From: JBCBKU01 sp965267475
Lineage (GTDB): Bacteria; Pseudomonadota; Alphaproteobacteria; Rhodobacterales; Rhodobacteraceae
DNA: 64,000 bases
Assembly: GCA_965267475.1 (NCBI GenBank)
Contig: OZ254079.1
Location: forward strand, 3,038,001-3,102,000
Direction of reading: 5' to 3'
Below, one piece after another: positions 18,504 to 27,004 of this stretch (position 1 is its first letter; each line of letters starts with the position of its first letter). The notes beneath the pieces are model-generated. The model was given only the letters and a program-made list of their open reading frames with translations. It had not been told where the DNA came from and did not search any database. The position numbers were made by a program, and so were the translations under genes.

Positions 18504-19800
18504 CGGCGGTCTATATGCGGGGCTTTTTGGCGATCCAGAAGTCGCGCTGCACTTTGATGACAAAGCCGAAATTCGGGCCATGCTGCGGGTCGAAGCCGCA
18601 CTCGCCCTGGCCCAGGCTGATCACGGCCAGATCCCGTCCGATGCCGCAAAGACGATTTCCGATGCCGCAGCTACCATCGACTTGGACCCCGCGGACTTAG
18701 CAGCAGCGACAGGCCAGAACGCGGTTCCCGTTCCAGCATTGGTCCCGGCGTTCCGGGAACATCTGGGAGAGGCCGCGCCATACCTCCATTGGGGGGCCAC
18801 CAGCCAAGACATCATGGATACCGCGCTCGCCCTTCGGCTTAGTGACTATCTGGCGCTGGTCGAGACCCGGCTGAACACGGTGCTGACCGGGCTCGCGCAC
18901 CTTGCCGAAGCCCATGCGGAGCTGCCGATGGCCGGGCGTACATACGGCCAGAATGCGACGCCCACGTCATTTGGCGCAGTTGCAGCGTCCTGGGGGTGGC
19001 CCGTGATCGCGCTTCGGGATGAACTGGGCGGGATCCGAAACGCCACGCTGAAAGTCAGCCTGTCGGGTGCGGCGGGCACAAGCGCCGCGCTTGGACCGAA
19101 CGCCGCGTCGCTTCGCACGCATATGGCAGCGTCCCTCGACCTGGGCGACCCCGGGCATTCCTGGCACACCGACCGGACAGGGATCGCCAGTCTTGCTGCC
19201 TGGCTTACCCGCCTGACCACGGCCCTTGGCAAAATGGGTGAGGATCTGGTGATGCTGACCCATTCCGGCATCGCTGAAGTGTCCCTGCCGGGGACGGGGT
19301 CTTCCTCGACCATGCCACAGAAGACCAACCCTGTTCAGCCGTCTCTTCTGGCCACGCTGGCTCGCGAAGCCTTAGGCCTGAACACCACGCTTCAGCTTGC
19401 CCCGCTCCACCGAGAACAAAGGGACGGCGCGGCCTGGCTGACCGAATGGAAAACGCTTCCACGCCTCGCAATGGCGGCCGGGCGATCGCTGACCGTCGCC
19501 GGCGATCTGACCGCGCTTACCCCCAATGCCAGCGCGATGGCCAACAACCTGGATCCAGACGGATTGGGCCTGATCTATGCCGAAGCGCTGAGTTTCGCGC
19601 TGGCCGAGACTCGTTCGCGCCCTGATGCACAGGCCTTGGTCAAATCGCTTTGCCTTTCGTCCATGAAGACGCAAACACCCTTGTCTAACCTTGTGAAAAA
19701 CGAGACAAAGCAAGATCTTAGCGCATTGATGACCCCTGCCGCACAACTTGGCCAGGCCCCGTCCGAGGCCCGCGCTTTCGCGCGCGAAGCCCGGTCCTGA
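18496..19800 (+). CDS. pcaB: 3-carboxy-cis,cis-muconate cycloisomerase
   Basis: Fumarase/aspartase-superfamily enzyme that lactonises the product of PcaHG. The superfamily signature GSSSTMPQKTNPVQ lies near residue 272, and HWGATSQDIMDTALALRL holds the first conserved histidine region. Length is 434 residues. It is the last gene of pcaDCHGB. The order D-C-H-G-B is that of rhizobial pca operons. No pcaQ regulator, pcaIJ or pcaF gene is in the window. Confidence 0.95.
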   Translation: MSDGGLYAGLFGDPEVALHFDDKAEIRAMLRVEAALALAQADHGQIPSDAAKTISDAAATIDLDPADLAAATGQNAVPVPALVPAFREHLGEAAPYLHWGATSQDIMDTALALRLSDYLALVETRLNTVLTGLAHLAEAHAELPMAGRTYGQNATPTSFGAVAASWGWPVIALRDELGGIRNATLKVSLSGAAGTSAALGPNAASLRTHMAASLDLGDPGHSWHTDRTGIASLAAWLTRLTTALGKMGEDLVMLTHSGIAEVSLPGTGSSSTMPQKTNPVQPSLLATLAREALGLNTTLQLAPLHREQRDGAAWLTEWKTLPRLAMAAGRSLTVAGDLTALTPNASAMANNLDPDGLGLIYAEALSFALAETRSRPDAQALVKSLCLSSMKTQTPLSNLVKNETKQDLSALMTPAAQLGQAPSEARAFAREARS

Positions 19801-19877
19801 GGCCGAGCAGCCGGTACCCGCTGTTCAATTCCCGGCAAAACGCGTTACCTGTCCGGAACGCTTGACCGAGGACGCGC

Positions 19878-21086
19878 ATGCATTCCCGCCTGCCCCTGAT
19901 CTTCATATTCATCACCATCGTCATCGATGCGATGGGGATTGGCCTGATCCTTCCCGTCATGCCGGCCCTGATCCAGGAAGTGACAGGCGGACAACTTGCC
20001 AACGCAGCGCTGTGGGGCGGCGTTCTGACGACCTCCTTCGCGGTCATGCAGTTCCTGTTCTCGCCCACGCTTGGCAACCTGTCCGACCGGTTCGGGCGGC
20101 GACCCGTTTTGCTGGTCTCGATGGGTGTCATGGCGTTGGATTATTTGGTCATGGCACTGGCGGGCACCATCTGGCTTTTGCTGATTGGCCGGATCGTGGG
20201 TGGCGTCGCCTCTGCCACACAGGCGACCGCAACGGCCTATATCGCTGATATCTCGCGACCCGAGGAAAAGGCCGCTCGTTTCGGACTAGTGGGAGCAGCT
20301 TTCGGGATCGGCTTCGTCTTCGGTCCAATCATCGGCGGGCTTCTGGGCGAGTTTGGAACCCGCGCCCCATTCTATGCCGCCGCTGGCCTTGCCGCGTTGA
20401 ACCTGGTTTTCGGCTACTTCATTCTACCCGAGACGGTCACCGACCGGATCCGGCGCCCCTTTGAATGGCGCAGGGCCAACCCGATTGGCGCATTTGCCGC
20501 GGTCAACAAGCTTCCCGGCATCGGACGACTGGTCCTGATGTTCTTCCTGTATCAGGTGGCCTTCACGGTTTATCCGGCGATCTGGGCATTCTTCACGACC
20601 GCGCGTTTCGGATGGTCCGAAGGGATGATCGGGTTTTCTCTGGGTGCATTCGGCATCGCCATGGCAATCGTGCAAGGGGTGCTTATCAGACACATCCTTA
20701 GCGCAGTGGGCGAGCGTATGACCGTGATCTACGGGGTCGCCTTCAATTTCTGCGCCTTCATTGCGCTGGCCATTGTGACAAACGGGACCATTGCGTTGAT
20801 CCTCACACCTCTTACGGCGCTGGGAGCGGTTGTAACACCGGCGATACAGGGGATCATGTCGCGGGCCGTGGATGACAGCGCGCAAGGCGAACTCCAGGGC
20901 GTCCTCACTTCAGCAGCGTCCATGGCCATGGTCGTCTCACCACTGATCATGACCTCGGTCTTCTTCTGGGCCACGCGCGACGGAGGGCTGGTTTTCATGC
21001 CCGGCGCGCCGTTTCTTGTCTCGATGGGGCTGATGGTGGCCTGCATGGTTGTCTTTTTGGGCTATGGACGCAGAGCCATGGCCTAA
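19878..21086 (+). CDS. TetA-like major facilitator exporter
   Basis: A 402-residue inner-membrane transporter with about twelve hydrophobic helices. The MFS motif A is GNLSDRFGRRPVLLVSMGVM in loop 2-3, and helix 5 shows the antiporter motif GAAFGIGFVFGPIIGGLLG. It falls in the TCR/Tet branch of drug:proton antiporters. That family membership alone does not show tetracycline resistance. GAGGA lies before the ATG. It starts 77 bases after pcaB in the same direction, so it may be read through from the pca operon. Confidence 0.88.
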   Translation: MHSRLPLIFIFITIVIDAMGIGLILPVMPALIQEVTGGQLANAALWGGVLTTSFAVMQFLFSPTLGNLSDRFGRRPVLLVSMGVMALDYLVMALAGTIWLLLIGRIVGGVASATQATATAYIADISRPEEKAARFGLVGAAFGIGFVFGPIIGGLLGEFGTRAPFYAAAGLAALNLVFGYFILPETVTDRIRRPFEWRRANPIGAFAAVNKLPGIGRLVLMFFLYQVAFTVYPAIWAFFTTARFGWSEGMIGFSLGAFGIAMAIVQGVLIRHILSAVGERMTVIYGVAFNFCAFIALAIVTNGTIALILTPLTALGAVVTPAIQGIMSRAVDDSAQGELQGVLTSAASMAMVVSPLIMTSVFFWATRDGGLVFMPGAPFLVSMGLMVACMVVFLGYGRRAMA

Positions 21087-21167
21087 CGCGTCACGAAATG
21101 TCGCTTTCGGGCGCGCTGGTCCGGATCCAACGCAGAACATCGCCACAGCCGCCAGGGAGCACAGCGC

Positions 21168-22247
21168 ATGCCAAAGGTCCGTGCCGCAATCTGCCATGCC
21201 TTCGGAGAACCGCTTCAGATCGAAGAGGTCGAGCTTCGGTTGCCTCGCGGTCGCGAGGTCGAGGTCACACTTGGCGCCGTCGCGATCTGCCATTCCGACA
21301 TTGCCTTTGCTTCAGGTGCTTGGGGCGGCGCGCTACCGGCGGTTTTCGGTCATGAGGCGGCCGGTGACATCACGGCGCTTGGACCGGATGTCCAAGGCTT
21401 GAAGGTCGGCGACCGGGTCGTCGTCACGCTGATCCGTGCCTGCGGGTCCTGCCCGACATGTTCGGGCGGCCGCCCGGTCATCTGCGAGACGCCCGGCACC
21501 TCCGAAAGCCCCATACGCACTGAAGACGGCTACCCAATCGTACAAGCGATGAACACCGGCGCCTTTGCCGAACGGGTCGTCGTGGATCAAAGCCAGATCG
21601 TCAGGGTTCCAGAAGATCTTGCAATCGATGCAGCTTCGCTTTTGGCCTGCGGCGTGATCACCGGCGTCGGGGCCGTCGTGAACGCGGCAAAGCTGCAACC
21701 CGGCGAGGATGTGGTTGTGATCGGCGCGGGCGGCGTCGGCCTGAATGCAATCCAAGGGGCCCACATTGCCGGCGCGCGCAGCATCGTCGCGGTGGATCTG
21801 ACCGAGGACAAGCTAAACGATGCACGCGACTTTGGTGCCACGCACGGCTTGATCGCGGGGGCCGAACCGCCCGACCAGGCCATCAGAAGCGCCATCGGGC
21901 GCGGTGCAGGCGCCGTGATCGTGACCGTCGGCGCGATACCCGCCTTCAACGACGCGCCGCATTTTCTGGCCCCGGGCGGACGCGTCGTGTTGGTTGGCAT
22001 GCCAAGCGCCGGTGCCATGGCCGGATATGAACCTGTGGCGCTTGCCGCCGCCAGCCAATCCCTGATCGGGTCGAAGATGGGCGATGCGGTCATCGACCGG
22101 GACATTCCGTGGCTGGTCGGGTTGCACCAAAGGGGCCAGCTACAGCTCGAGACCTTGATTTCTGGCCGTTGGGCCTTCGACCAGATCAACGAGGCTATCG
22201 ACGACACGACCCTGGGGAAGGCACGTCGAAACGTGATCGTTTTCTAG
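21168..22247 (+). CDS. Zinc-dependent alcohol dehydrogenase
   Basis: Medium-chain dehydrogenase/reductase, 359 residues. The catalytic zinc ligands are in CHSD and GHEAAG, and the structural zinc site is CGSCPTCSGGRPVIC. The NAD site is VIGAGGVGLNAIQGAH in the second half. It resembles class III alcohol dehydrogenase and NDMA-dependent relatives, but the substrate is unknown. AGGGAG precedes the ATG. It stands convergent to the acetyltransferase that ends at 22296. Confidence 0.9.
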   Translation: MPKVRAAICHAFGEPLQIEEVELRLPRGREVEVTLGAVAICHSDIAFASGAWGGALPAVFGHEAAGDITALGPDVQGLKVGDRVVVTLIRACGSCPTCSGGRPVICETPGTSESPIRTEDGYPIVQAMNTGAFAERVVVDQSQIVRVPEDLAIDAASLLACGVITGVGAVVNAAKLQPGEDVVVIGAGGVGLNAIQGAHIAGARSIVAVDLTEDKLNDARDFGATHGLIAGAEPPDQAIRSAIGRGAGAVIVTVGAIPAFNDAPHFLAPGGRVVLVGMPSAGAMAGYEPVALAAASQSLIGSKMGDAVIDRDIPWLVGLHQRGQLQLETLISGRWAFDQINEAIDDTTLGKARRNVIVF

Positions 22248-22295
22248 GGCGATACAGGCAATTTCCTCGACGTCGCTGTCAGGGTCCAGAAGACC

Positions 22296-22751
22296 TTAAG
22301 GCGTTGGCGTGCCTCTGACGTCCAGATCATCCCAAGTGTATAGAACCAGATCCGGGCTCTCGTCAGCCTTCAGTGACCGATACAGCGCACGCGCAGGGAC
22401 ATTGTCCAACTCGGTGCCGAGCCATGCGCAATCGCAGCCCCGGTCAATGGCAATGTCAATCATCGCCTCCATCAACCGCCGACCCACCCCGCGCTGGCGA
22501 AAGCGTGCGATCACGTCGACCTCGTTGATGAACATCTGCGGGGCCTTATCCGGGTGGTACATCACGACGGCGGTGATTTTCCCGACAACCTCATCCCCGA
22601 CCGATGCCAGCACGATTTCATGGGTGTCCTCGGCAAGAAACCGTTCCGTCTGATCCCGACGGATGGGGTGGTCGAAGACATCCGGCCCGACCGACAAAAC
22701 TGTGTCTAAGTCCTCTGGACCCAGTCGTTGAATGGTGATTGGCTCGGACAT
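22296..22751 (-). CDS. GNAT-family N-acetyltransferase
   Basis: A 151-residue acetyltransferase. The acetyl-CoA loop reads RFRQRGVGRRLMEAM and the later NVPARALYRSLKADE is typical of the fold. The layout recalls aminoglycoside 3-N-acetyltransferase type I relatives, but that does not establish a substrate. The ATG at 22751 is selected because GAGG lies seven bases upstream; the frame stays open to 22808. Its start lies only 25 bases from the start of the divergent dehydratase gene. Confidence 0.85.
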   Translation of the reverse strand: MSEPITIQRLGPEDLDTVLSVGPDVFDHPIRRDQTERFLAEDTHEIVLASVGDEVVGKITAVVMYHPDKAPQMFINEVDVIARFRQRGVGRRLMEAMIDIAIDRGCDCAWLGTELDNVPARALYRSLKADESPDLVLYTWDDLDVRGTPTP

Positions 22752-22776
22752 GGCAAACCTCAGGGTGGCGCGGCCT

Positions 22777-24006
22777 ATGAAACTGACCGATCTCAACATT
22801 GTTGTCACGGCCCCGCCTGCGCCCGGTTGGGGCGGTCGCTATTGGATCTTGGTCAAGCTGACCACAAACGACGGGATCACAGGTTGGGGCGAATGCTATG
22901 CGACCTCGGTCGGGCCTGAGGCCATGCAAGCCGTCATCAAGGACGTCTTCGCACGTCATATGGAGGGCGAAAATCCCGAAAACATCGAATTGATGTTTCG
23001 CCGCGCCTATTCGTCGGGCTTCACGCAACGGCCTGACCTGACGGTGATGGGGGCGTTCTCGGGGCTTGAGATCGCCTGCTGGGACATCCTTGGCAAAGCG
23101 CGAGACCGCCCGGTCTGGGCATTGTTGGGCGGCAAGATGAACGACCAGATAAGGGCCTATACCTATCTGTACCCAGGACCGAACCACGATATGGCGTCTT
23201 TCTGGACCTCACCCGAGATGGCGGCTGAGGTGGCGGCAGCCGAGGTTGCGCGGGGCTATACCGCTGTAAAATTCGACCCGGCTGGGCCTTATACGATCCG
23301 CGGAGGGCACCAGCCCGCACTGTCCGACATCGCGCTGTCGGTGCGTTTCTGCAAGACGATCCGGGAAGCGGTCGGCGACAGGGCGGATCTTCTATTTGGC
23401 ACTCATGGGCAGTTCACTCCGGCGGGCGCGATCCGGCTGGGTCAGGCGCTGGAACCCTATGCGCCCCTTTGGTTCGAAGAACCGGTTCCGCCCGATGACA
23501 TGGCGGGCCTGGCCAAGGTTGCAAGGGACGTCCGCATCCCGGTCGCAACCGGCGAACGTCTGACGACGAAACCGGAATTCGCTGCCGCTTTGCAGTCGGG
23601 CGCGGCCATCCTGCAACCTGCCCTGGGCCGAGCGGGCGGACTGTGGGAGGCCAAGAAAATCGCCGCGCTGGCCGAAACCGCCGGAGCCCAGATGGCCCCA
23701 CATCTTTACGCGGGCCCCATCGAGCGGGCGGCCAACATCCACCTTGCCGCATCGATCCCGAACTTGTTGATGGCCGAGACGATCGAGACACCGTTCCATC
23801 GCGCGTTGATCAAAGGCGCAATTTCTGTCGAGGCTGGTTTCATCCGTCCACCCAACGCACCGGGTCTGGGGATCGAAGTGGACGAGACCCTGGCGCAGGC
23901 GCATCCCTATTCGGGCACTGGCCTTCACCTTGAGATGCAGGAAGCCCCTTGCAACTATGCCGACGGGAATGCGTTCCAGGGCGGCGCCCCCGGCAAATCG
24001 TCATAA
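22777..24006 (+). CDS. Enolase-superfamily sugar-acid dehydratase (MR/MLE type)
   Basis: A 409-residue mandelate racemase/muconate lactonizing enzyme relative, probably an acid-sugar dehydratase. The capping domain begins MKLTDLNIVV. The lysine strand is GYTAVKFDPAG, and Glu ligands appear in WFEEPVPPDD and ATGERLTT. The strand that normally supplies the first metal-binding Asp reads LLFGTHGQFT, where no Asp is seen. The start is ATG 22777; an ATG at 22750 is possible but gives an atypical N-terminus. Specificity is unknown. It is followed after 31 bases by a phosphodiesterase-family gene. Confidence 0.87.
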   Translation: MKLTDLNIVVTAPPAPGWGGRYWILVKLTTNDGITGWGECYATSVGPEAMQAVIKDVFARHMEGENPENIELMFRRAYSSGFTQRPDLTVMGAFSGLEIACWDILGKARDRPVWALLGGKMNDQIRAYTYLYPGPNHDMASFWTSPEMAAEVAAAEVARGYTAVKFDPAGPYTIRGGHQPALSDIALSVRFCKTIREAVGDRADLLFGTHGQFTPAGAIRLGQALEPYAPLWFEEPVPPDDMAGLAKVARDVRIPVATGERLTTKPEFAAALQSGAAILQPALGRAGGLWEAKKIAALAETAGAQMAPHLYAGPIERAANIHLAASIPNLLMAETIETPFHRALIKGAISVEAGFIRPPNAPGLGIEVDETLAQAHPYSGTGLHLEMQEAPCNYADGNAFQGGAPGKSS

Positions 24007-24037
24007 CCCCGTCATCTATTTCACCCAGGCTCATAAC

Positions 24038-24853
24038 ATGTTGAAATTTATTGTCGTTTCCGATCTTCATCTGGTGCCCGAAGGCAAGCTGAGTCATTCG
24101 ATCGATACCTATGCCAGGCTGGTGGAATGCATAGACCTGATCAATGCAAGGCACAGTGACGCCGCCTTTGTCATTTTCGCGGGCGATCTTGCAGATCACG
24201 GCGATCCCGACGCCTATCGGCGGCTTCACGCACAGGTAAATCGGCTTCAGATCCCCTGGCACCTGACGCTGGGAAATCACGATAGGCAGGACACGTTCCT
24301 CGCCGAATTCGGCCAGACCCTGCGCGCCGAAACCGGTCATGTCGATCTGGTGATTGACGCAGGCGGTCATCGTATTGTCGTCCTGGACAGCGCAGTCGCT
24401 GGCAAGACAGAAGGCAAGCTGGACCCCGCTCAGATCGACTGGCTCAGCGCTCAATTGGCCGGGGCCAAGGACCGACCGGCCATTGTCGTTATCCACCACA
24501 ATATCTGCGACTTCGGTGTGCCGACGGACTTCATCAACTTGCAAGATCCGGCGCCATTCTATGACGCATTGAACGCGCATACGGATCTTCGGATGGTGAT
24601 CTCAGGACACGTCCACATGTCGACCGCCGGCAGCATTCGGGGCATCCCCTTCACGACCATTGCAGGGCTCCATTATAACATCACACCCAAACTTGAAGGG
24701 CCGCTTGACGACGTCCCCCGCGCCGAAGGGCCAGGGCAAATTGCCGTCGTGCTGGCAGGTGAGACACATACGGTCGTGCACCATGAGAATGTGATCGACC
24801 GGAACCAAGTGATGCCAGCGCCTCTTTTCGCATGGCATCGCGATACGGATTGA
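24038..24853 (+). CDS. Calcineurin-like metallophosphoesterase (CpdA type)
   Basis: A 271-residue class III cyclic-nucleotide phosphodiesterase-like enzyme. The five metal motifs are in order: SDLHL, AGDLADHG, LGNHDRQ, VIHHN and SGHVHMS. The ATG at 24038 begins MLKFIVVSDLHL. A longer frame from 23930 overlaps the dehydratase and is not supported. Possible substrates are cAMP, glycerophosphodiesters or other phosphate diesters. No signal peptide is present, so it acts in the cytoplasm. Confidence 0.88.
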   Translation: MLKFIVVSDLHLVPEGKLSHSIDTYARLVECIDLINARHSDAAFVIFAGDLADHGDPDAYRRLHAQVNRLQIPWHLTLGNHDRQDTFLAEFGQTLRAETGHVDLVIDAGGHRIVVLDSAVAGKTEGKLDPAQIDWLSAQLAGAKDRPAIVVIHHNICDFGVPTDFINLQDPAPFYDALNAHTDLRMVISGHVHMSTAGSIRGIPFTTIAGLHYNITPKLEGPLDDVPRAEGPGQIAVVLAGETHTVVHHENVIDRNQVMPAPLFAWHRDTD

Positions 24854-24992
24854 TCCCAAGCCGATTATTGCCGGACTTGCCAATCAATGCCGGTTTTCCG
24901 GGGTGGTTTTGTCAAATTCAAACGTATTATCCGAGAATTCCGTGCAGCTTATAGACAAATTCCGTCCAACGCGTAACTCATGATCAAAACCG

Positions 24993-25634
24993 GTGAAATG
25001 GAACGCGATGGTCGCCACGGCTCGGACATTGGAAGCCTATCTGGACAAGGGAGATCCGATCGCCGTCGGCGATGGCACCTGCATTTTCCAACCTGGCAAT
25101 GACAGCAGCGCGTTTCTGATCGTGACGAAGGGTTCGGTCCGGGTCGAACAGACCAATGCCCAGGGTCGCACCGTTGTTTTGTACCGCGTGCAGCCTGGTG
25201 CAAGCTGCGTGCTGACAACTTCGTGCCTTCTGTCGGATCGGCCCTATTCCGGCTACGGCTATGCCGAAGGCGCGGTTGAAGCAGTGGGGATTCCGGCAAA
25301 CCGGTTCCATGCTTTGCTGTCTTCGGACAAGGCCTTTCAGGATATTGTCTTCCGCGCCTTTGCAGAACGCGTGGGTGAACTGACCGACGTCATTGACGAT
25401 CTCTTGATGCACCGCACCGACCTTCGTCTGGCCAGATGGCTGGCCCACAAGGGTGTCGGCGACATCCGCGCCACGCAGCAGGATATCGCGCAAGAGCTTG
25501 GAACGGCGCGCGAGGTGATTTCGCGCACACTGAAGTCGTTCGAACGGAATGGCTGGATCTCGTTGGGTCGCGGCGTCCTGACCGTGAAAAACGACGCAGC
25601 ACTTATGCGCCATGCCGAGGCCAACACAGTGTGA
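24993..25634 (+). CDS. Crp/Fnr-family transcriptional regulator
   Basis: A 213-residue regulator with an N-terminal cNMP-binding-like beta barrel and a C-terminal winged helix (TQQDIAQELGTAREVISRTL, then NGWISLGRG). The four N-terminal cysteines of an FNR iron-sulfur sensor are absent. The frame opens with GTG at 24993; ATG at 25008 (MVATARTLE) is at least as likely, and neither has a strong ribosome site. The next two genes encode a small membrane protein and a rhodanese, which suggests control of sulfur or sulfide handling. That role is an inference. Confidence 0.87.
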   Translation: MKWNAMVATARTLEAYLDKGDPIAVGDGTCIFQPGNDSSAFLIVTKGSVRVEQTNAQGRTVVLYRVQPGASCVLTTSCLLSDRPYSGYGYAEGAVEAVGIPANRFHALLSSDKAFQDIVFRAFAERVGELTDVIDDLLMHRTDLRLARWLAHKGVGDIRATQQDIAQELGTAREVISRTLKSFERNGWISLGRGVLTVKNDAALMRHAEANTV

Positions 25635-25702
25635 CACCGTCACTGAAGAGAGCGCTGACATGCGCAATAGTCCGTCTATCGCAATTATGACGGGGATTTT
25701 CG

Positions 25703-25891
25703 ATGACACAGAATCTTGGGAAACTTGACCGCTTGGCGCGCCTTGTTTTAGGGGGTGTGTTGGTCATCCTGGCCGCTTTTGGAAACATTGGCATCTGGGG
25801 CTATCTCGGTGCAATCTTGGTCGCGACCGCATTCATGAACTTCTGCCCGATCTACCGGGTCTTTGGGATCAAGACATGTCAGGATTGTTGA
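25703..25891 (+). CDS. Small membrane protein, DUF2892/YgaP type
   Basis: A 62-residue inner-membrane protein. The family start NLGKLDRLARLVLGG is followed by two hydrophobic stretches, and the protein ends FCPIYRVFGIKTCQDC. The same domain forms the membrane part of YgaP, where it is fused to a rhodanese. Here the rhodanese is the next, overlapping gene, so the two products may work together in sulfane-sulfur transfer at the membrane. The gene lies 68 bases behind the Crp-type regulator. Confidence 0.88.
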   Translation: MTQNLGKLDRLARLVLGGVLVILAAFGNIGIWGYLGAILVATAFMNFCPIYRVFGIKTCQDC

Positions 25892-26373
25892 TCAACCGCC
25901 TTCTGCACCTCCTCTGGGTCTTTGCAGTCGCTAGTTTCTGCTTCGCGATGGGCGTCGTCGTGGCCTTTGCCGAACCTCGGATCCTATCCGCGGTCGAGGC
26001 CGCCGATGCACTGGATGGCGAGGCAATCGTCGTCCTGGACATTCGAACGCGGCAGGAATGGGCCGAAACGGGCGTTGCAGCGGGCGCCTGGCCGGTGTCC
26101 ATGCACGAACCGGACTTCGGGGACCGGATGCAAGCCATTCTGCGTGCCTATCCGGCGGAAAAGATCGCTTTGATTTGCGCCACGGGCGGCCGCTCTGGCT
26201 ATATGGCAGATCTATTGGCTCAGAACGGGATCACCGACATTTCGGATGTCTCTGAAGGGATGCTCGGCAATGATCGGGGCCCAGGCTGGGTCGCACGCGG
26301 ATTTGAGACCGTGTCGCTGGACGAAGCCCTTCGATCCTACGAACAGGCGCAAAAGGCCTGGCCACAGCGTTAG
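25876..26373 (+). CDS. Rhodanese-like protein, exported or membrane-anchored
   Basis: A 165-residue rhodanese-domain protein. An N-terminal hydrophobic segment (LWVFAVASFCFAMGVVVAFA) is a signal peptide or anchor, putting the domain outside the cytoplasm. The active loop is CATGGRSGY, with the persulfide-forming Cys. The domain ends with GNDRGPGWVARGF. It overlaps the preceding small membrane gene by 16 bases. A sulfur-transfer role in the periplasm is inferred from the domain. Confidence 0.87.
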   Translation: MSGLLINRLLHLLWVFAVASFCFAMGVVVAFAEPRILSAVEAADALDGEAIVVLDIRTRQEWAETGVAAGAWPVSMHEPDFGDRMQAILRAYPAEKIALICATGGRSGYMADLLAQNGITDISDVSEGMLGNDRGPGWVARGFETVSLDEALRSYEQAQKAWPQR

Positions 26374-26382
26374 GTTACGTTT

Positions 26383-26459
26383 TGGCGATCCCGGAAGGAC
26401 TCGAACCCTCAACCTGCTGATTAGAAGTCAGCTGCTCTATCCAGTTGAGCTACGGGACC
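26383..26459 (-). tRNA. tRNA-Arg (anticodon TCT)
   Basis: Read on the minus strand, the acceptor pairs GGTCCCG with CGGGATC, with one G-T pair. The D-arm region TAGCTCAACTGGATAGAGCA, the anticodon stem GCTGA/TCAGC around loop CTTCTAA, and the T-loop GGTTCGAGTCC are all canonical. The anticodon TCT reads arginine AGA/AGG. The discriminator is G and CCA is encoded. Nothing like an integrase or attachment duplicate was seen beside it. Confidence 0.96.
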
Positions 26460-26506
26460 GCTCGGGCTTCTAATGCGCCGAAACGGGCACCCGGATCAAG
26501 CAACGC

Positions 26507-27004
26507 TCACACGGCGCGCGTCATGAATGTCGAGTTCGGGTCCTCCGAATAGCCTTCGAAGGGCGGGCAGACCGCAAACCCTTCCCTGTGATAGAACGCC
26601 CGCGCAGGCGCAAAGGCATCTTGCGATCCCGTTTCAAGGCTGACCCGGGTCAGGTCCATGTCCCGCGCCGTAGCCAGCAAATGCGACAGGATGGTGCCGG
26701 CCAGACCGCGCCCACGCGCCCCTTCGGTCACGTGCATCGACTTAATTTCGCCATGGGACGCATCGATCCGCTTCAATGCGCCCATCGCCACGGCCTGTTC
26801 GCCTTCGAACAGCGCGAAAAACCGCACACCGGCCTCGGCCAGCCGGTTTGCATCCATGGCGTGGACGGAACAGGCCGGGCTCGATGCCAGCATCAGCGTC
26901 AGATGTCGGTTGATCAGATCGGCAAGCTCTGGCGCGCGAGGATCCAACTCGCGCAGGTCGAGGCAGGGTTCGGTCACTTGAACAGACCTTTCAGTCGGTA
27001 CCAT
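26507..27004 (-). CDS. GNAT-family N-acetyltransferase
   Basis: A 165-residue acetyltransferase in the longest form. The acetyl-CoA loop is EGARGRGLAGTILSHLL, preceded by GEIKSMHV and followed by FAPARAFYHREGF. It resembles the YsnE/PaiA-like group; the substrate is unknown. The true start may be GTG at 26977, which overlaps the stop of the upstream glycosyltransferase (GTGA) and has AAAGG behind it. That would give 156 residues and coupled translation; the ATG at 27004 lies inside the glycosyltransferase. Confidence 0.87.
   Translation of the reverse strand: MVPTERSVQVTEPCLDLRELDPRAPELADLINRHLTLMLASSPACSVHAMDANRLAEAGVRFFALFEGEQAVAMGALKRIDASHGEIKSMHVTEGARGRGLAGTILSHLLATARDMDLTRVSLETGSQDAFAPARAFYHREGFAVCPPFEGYSEDPNSTFMTRAV

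Noticed and set aside
26383..26506. Attachment site or integration scar at the tRNA-Arg gene
   Set aside because: No integrase, no repeat of the tRNA 3' end nearby and no change in composition.
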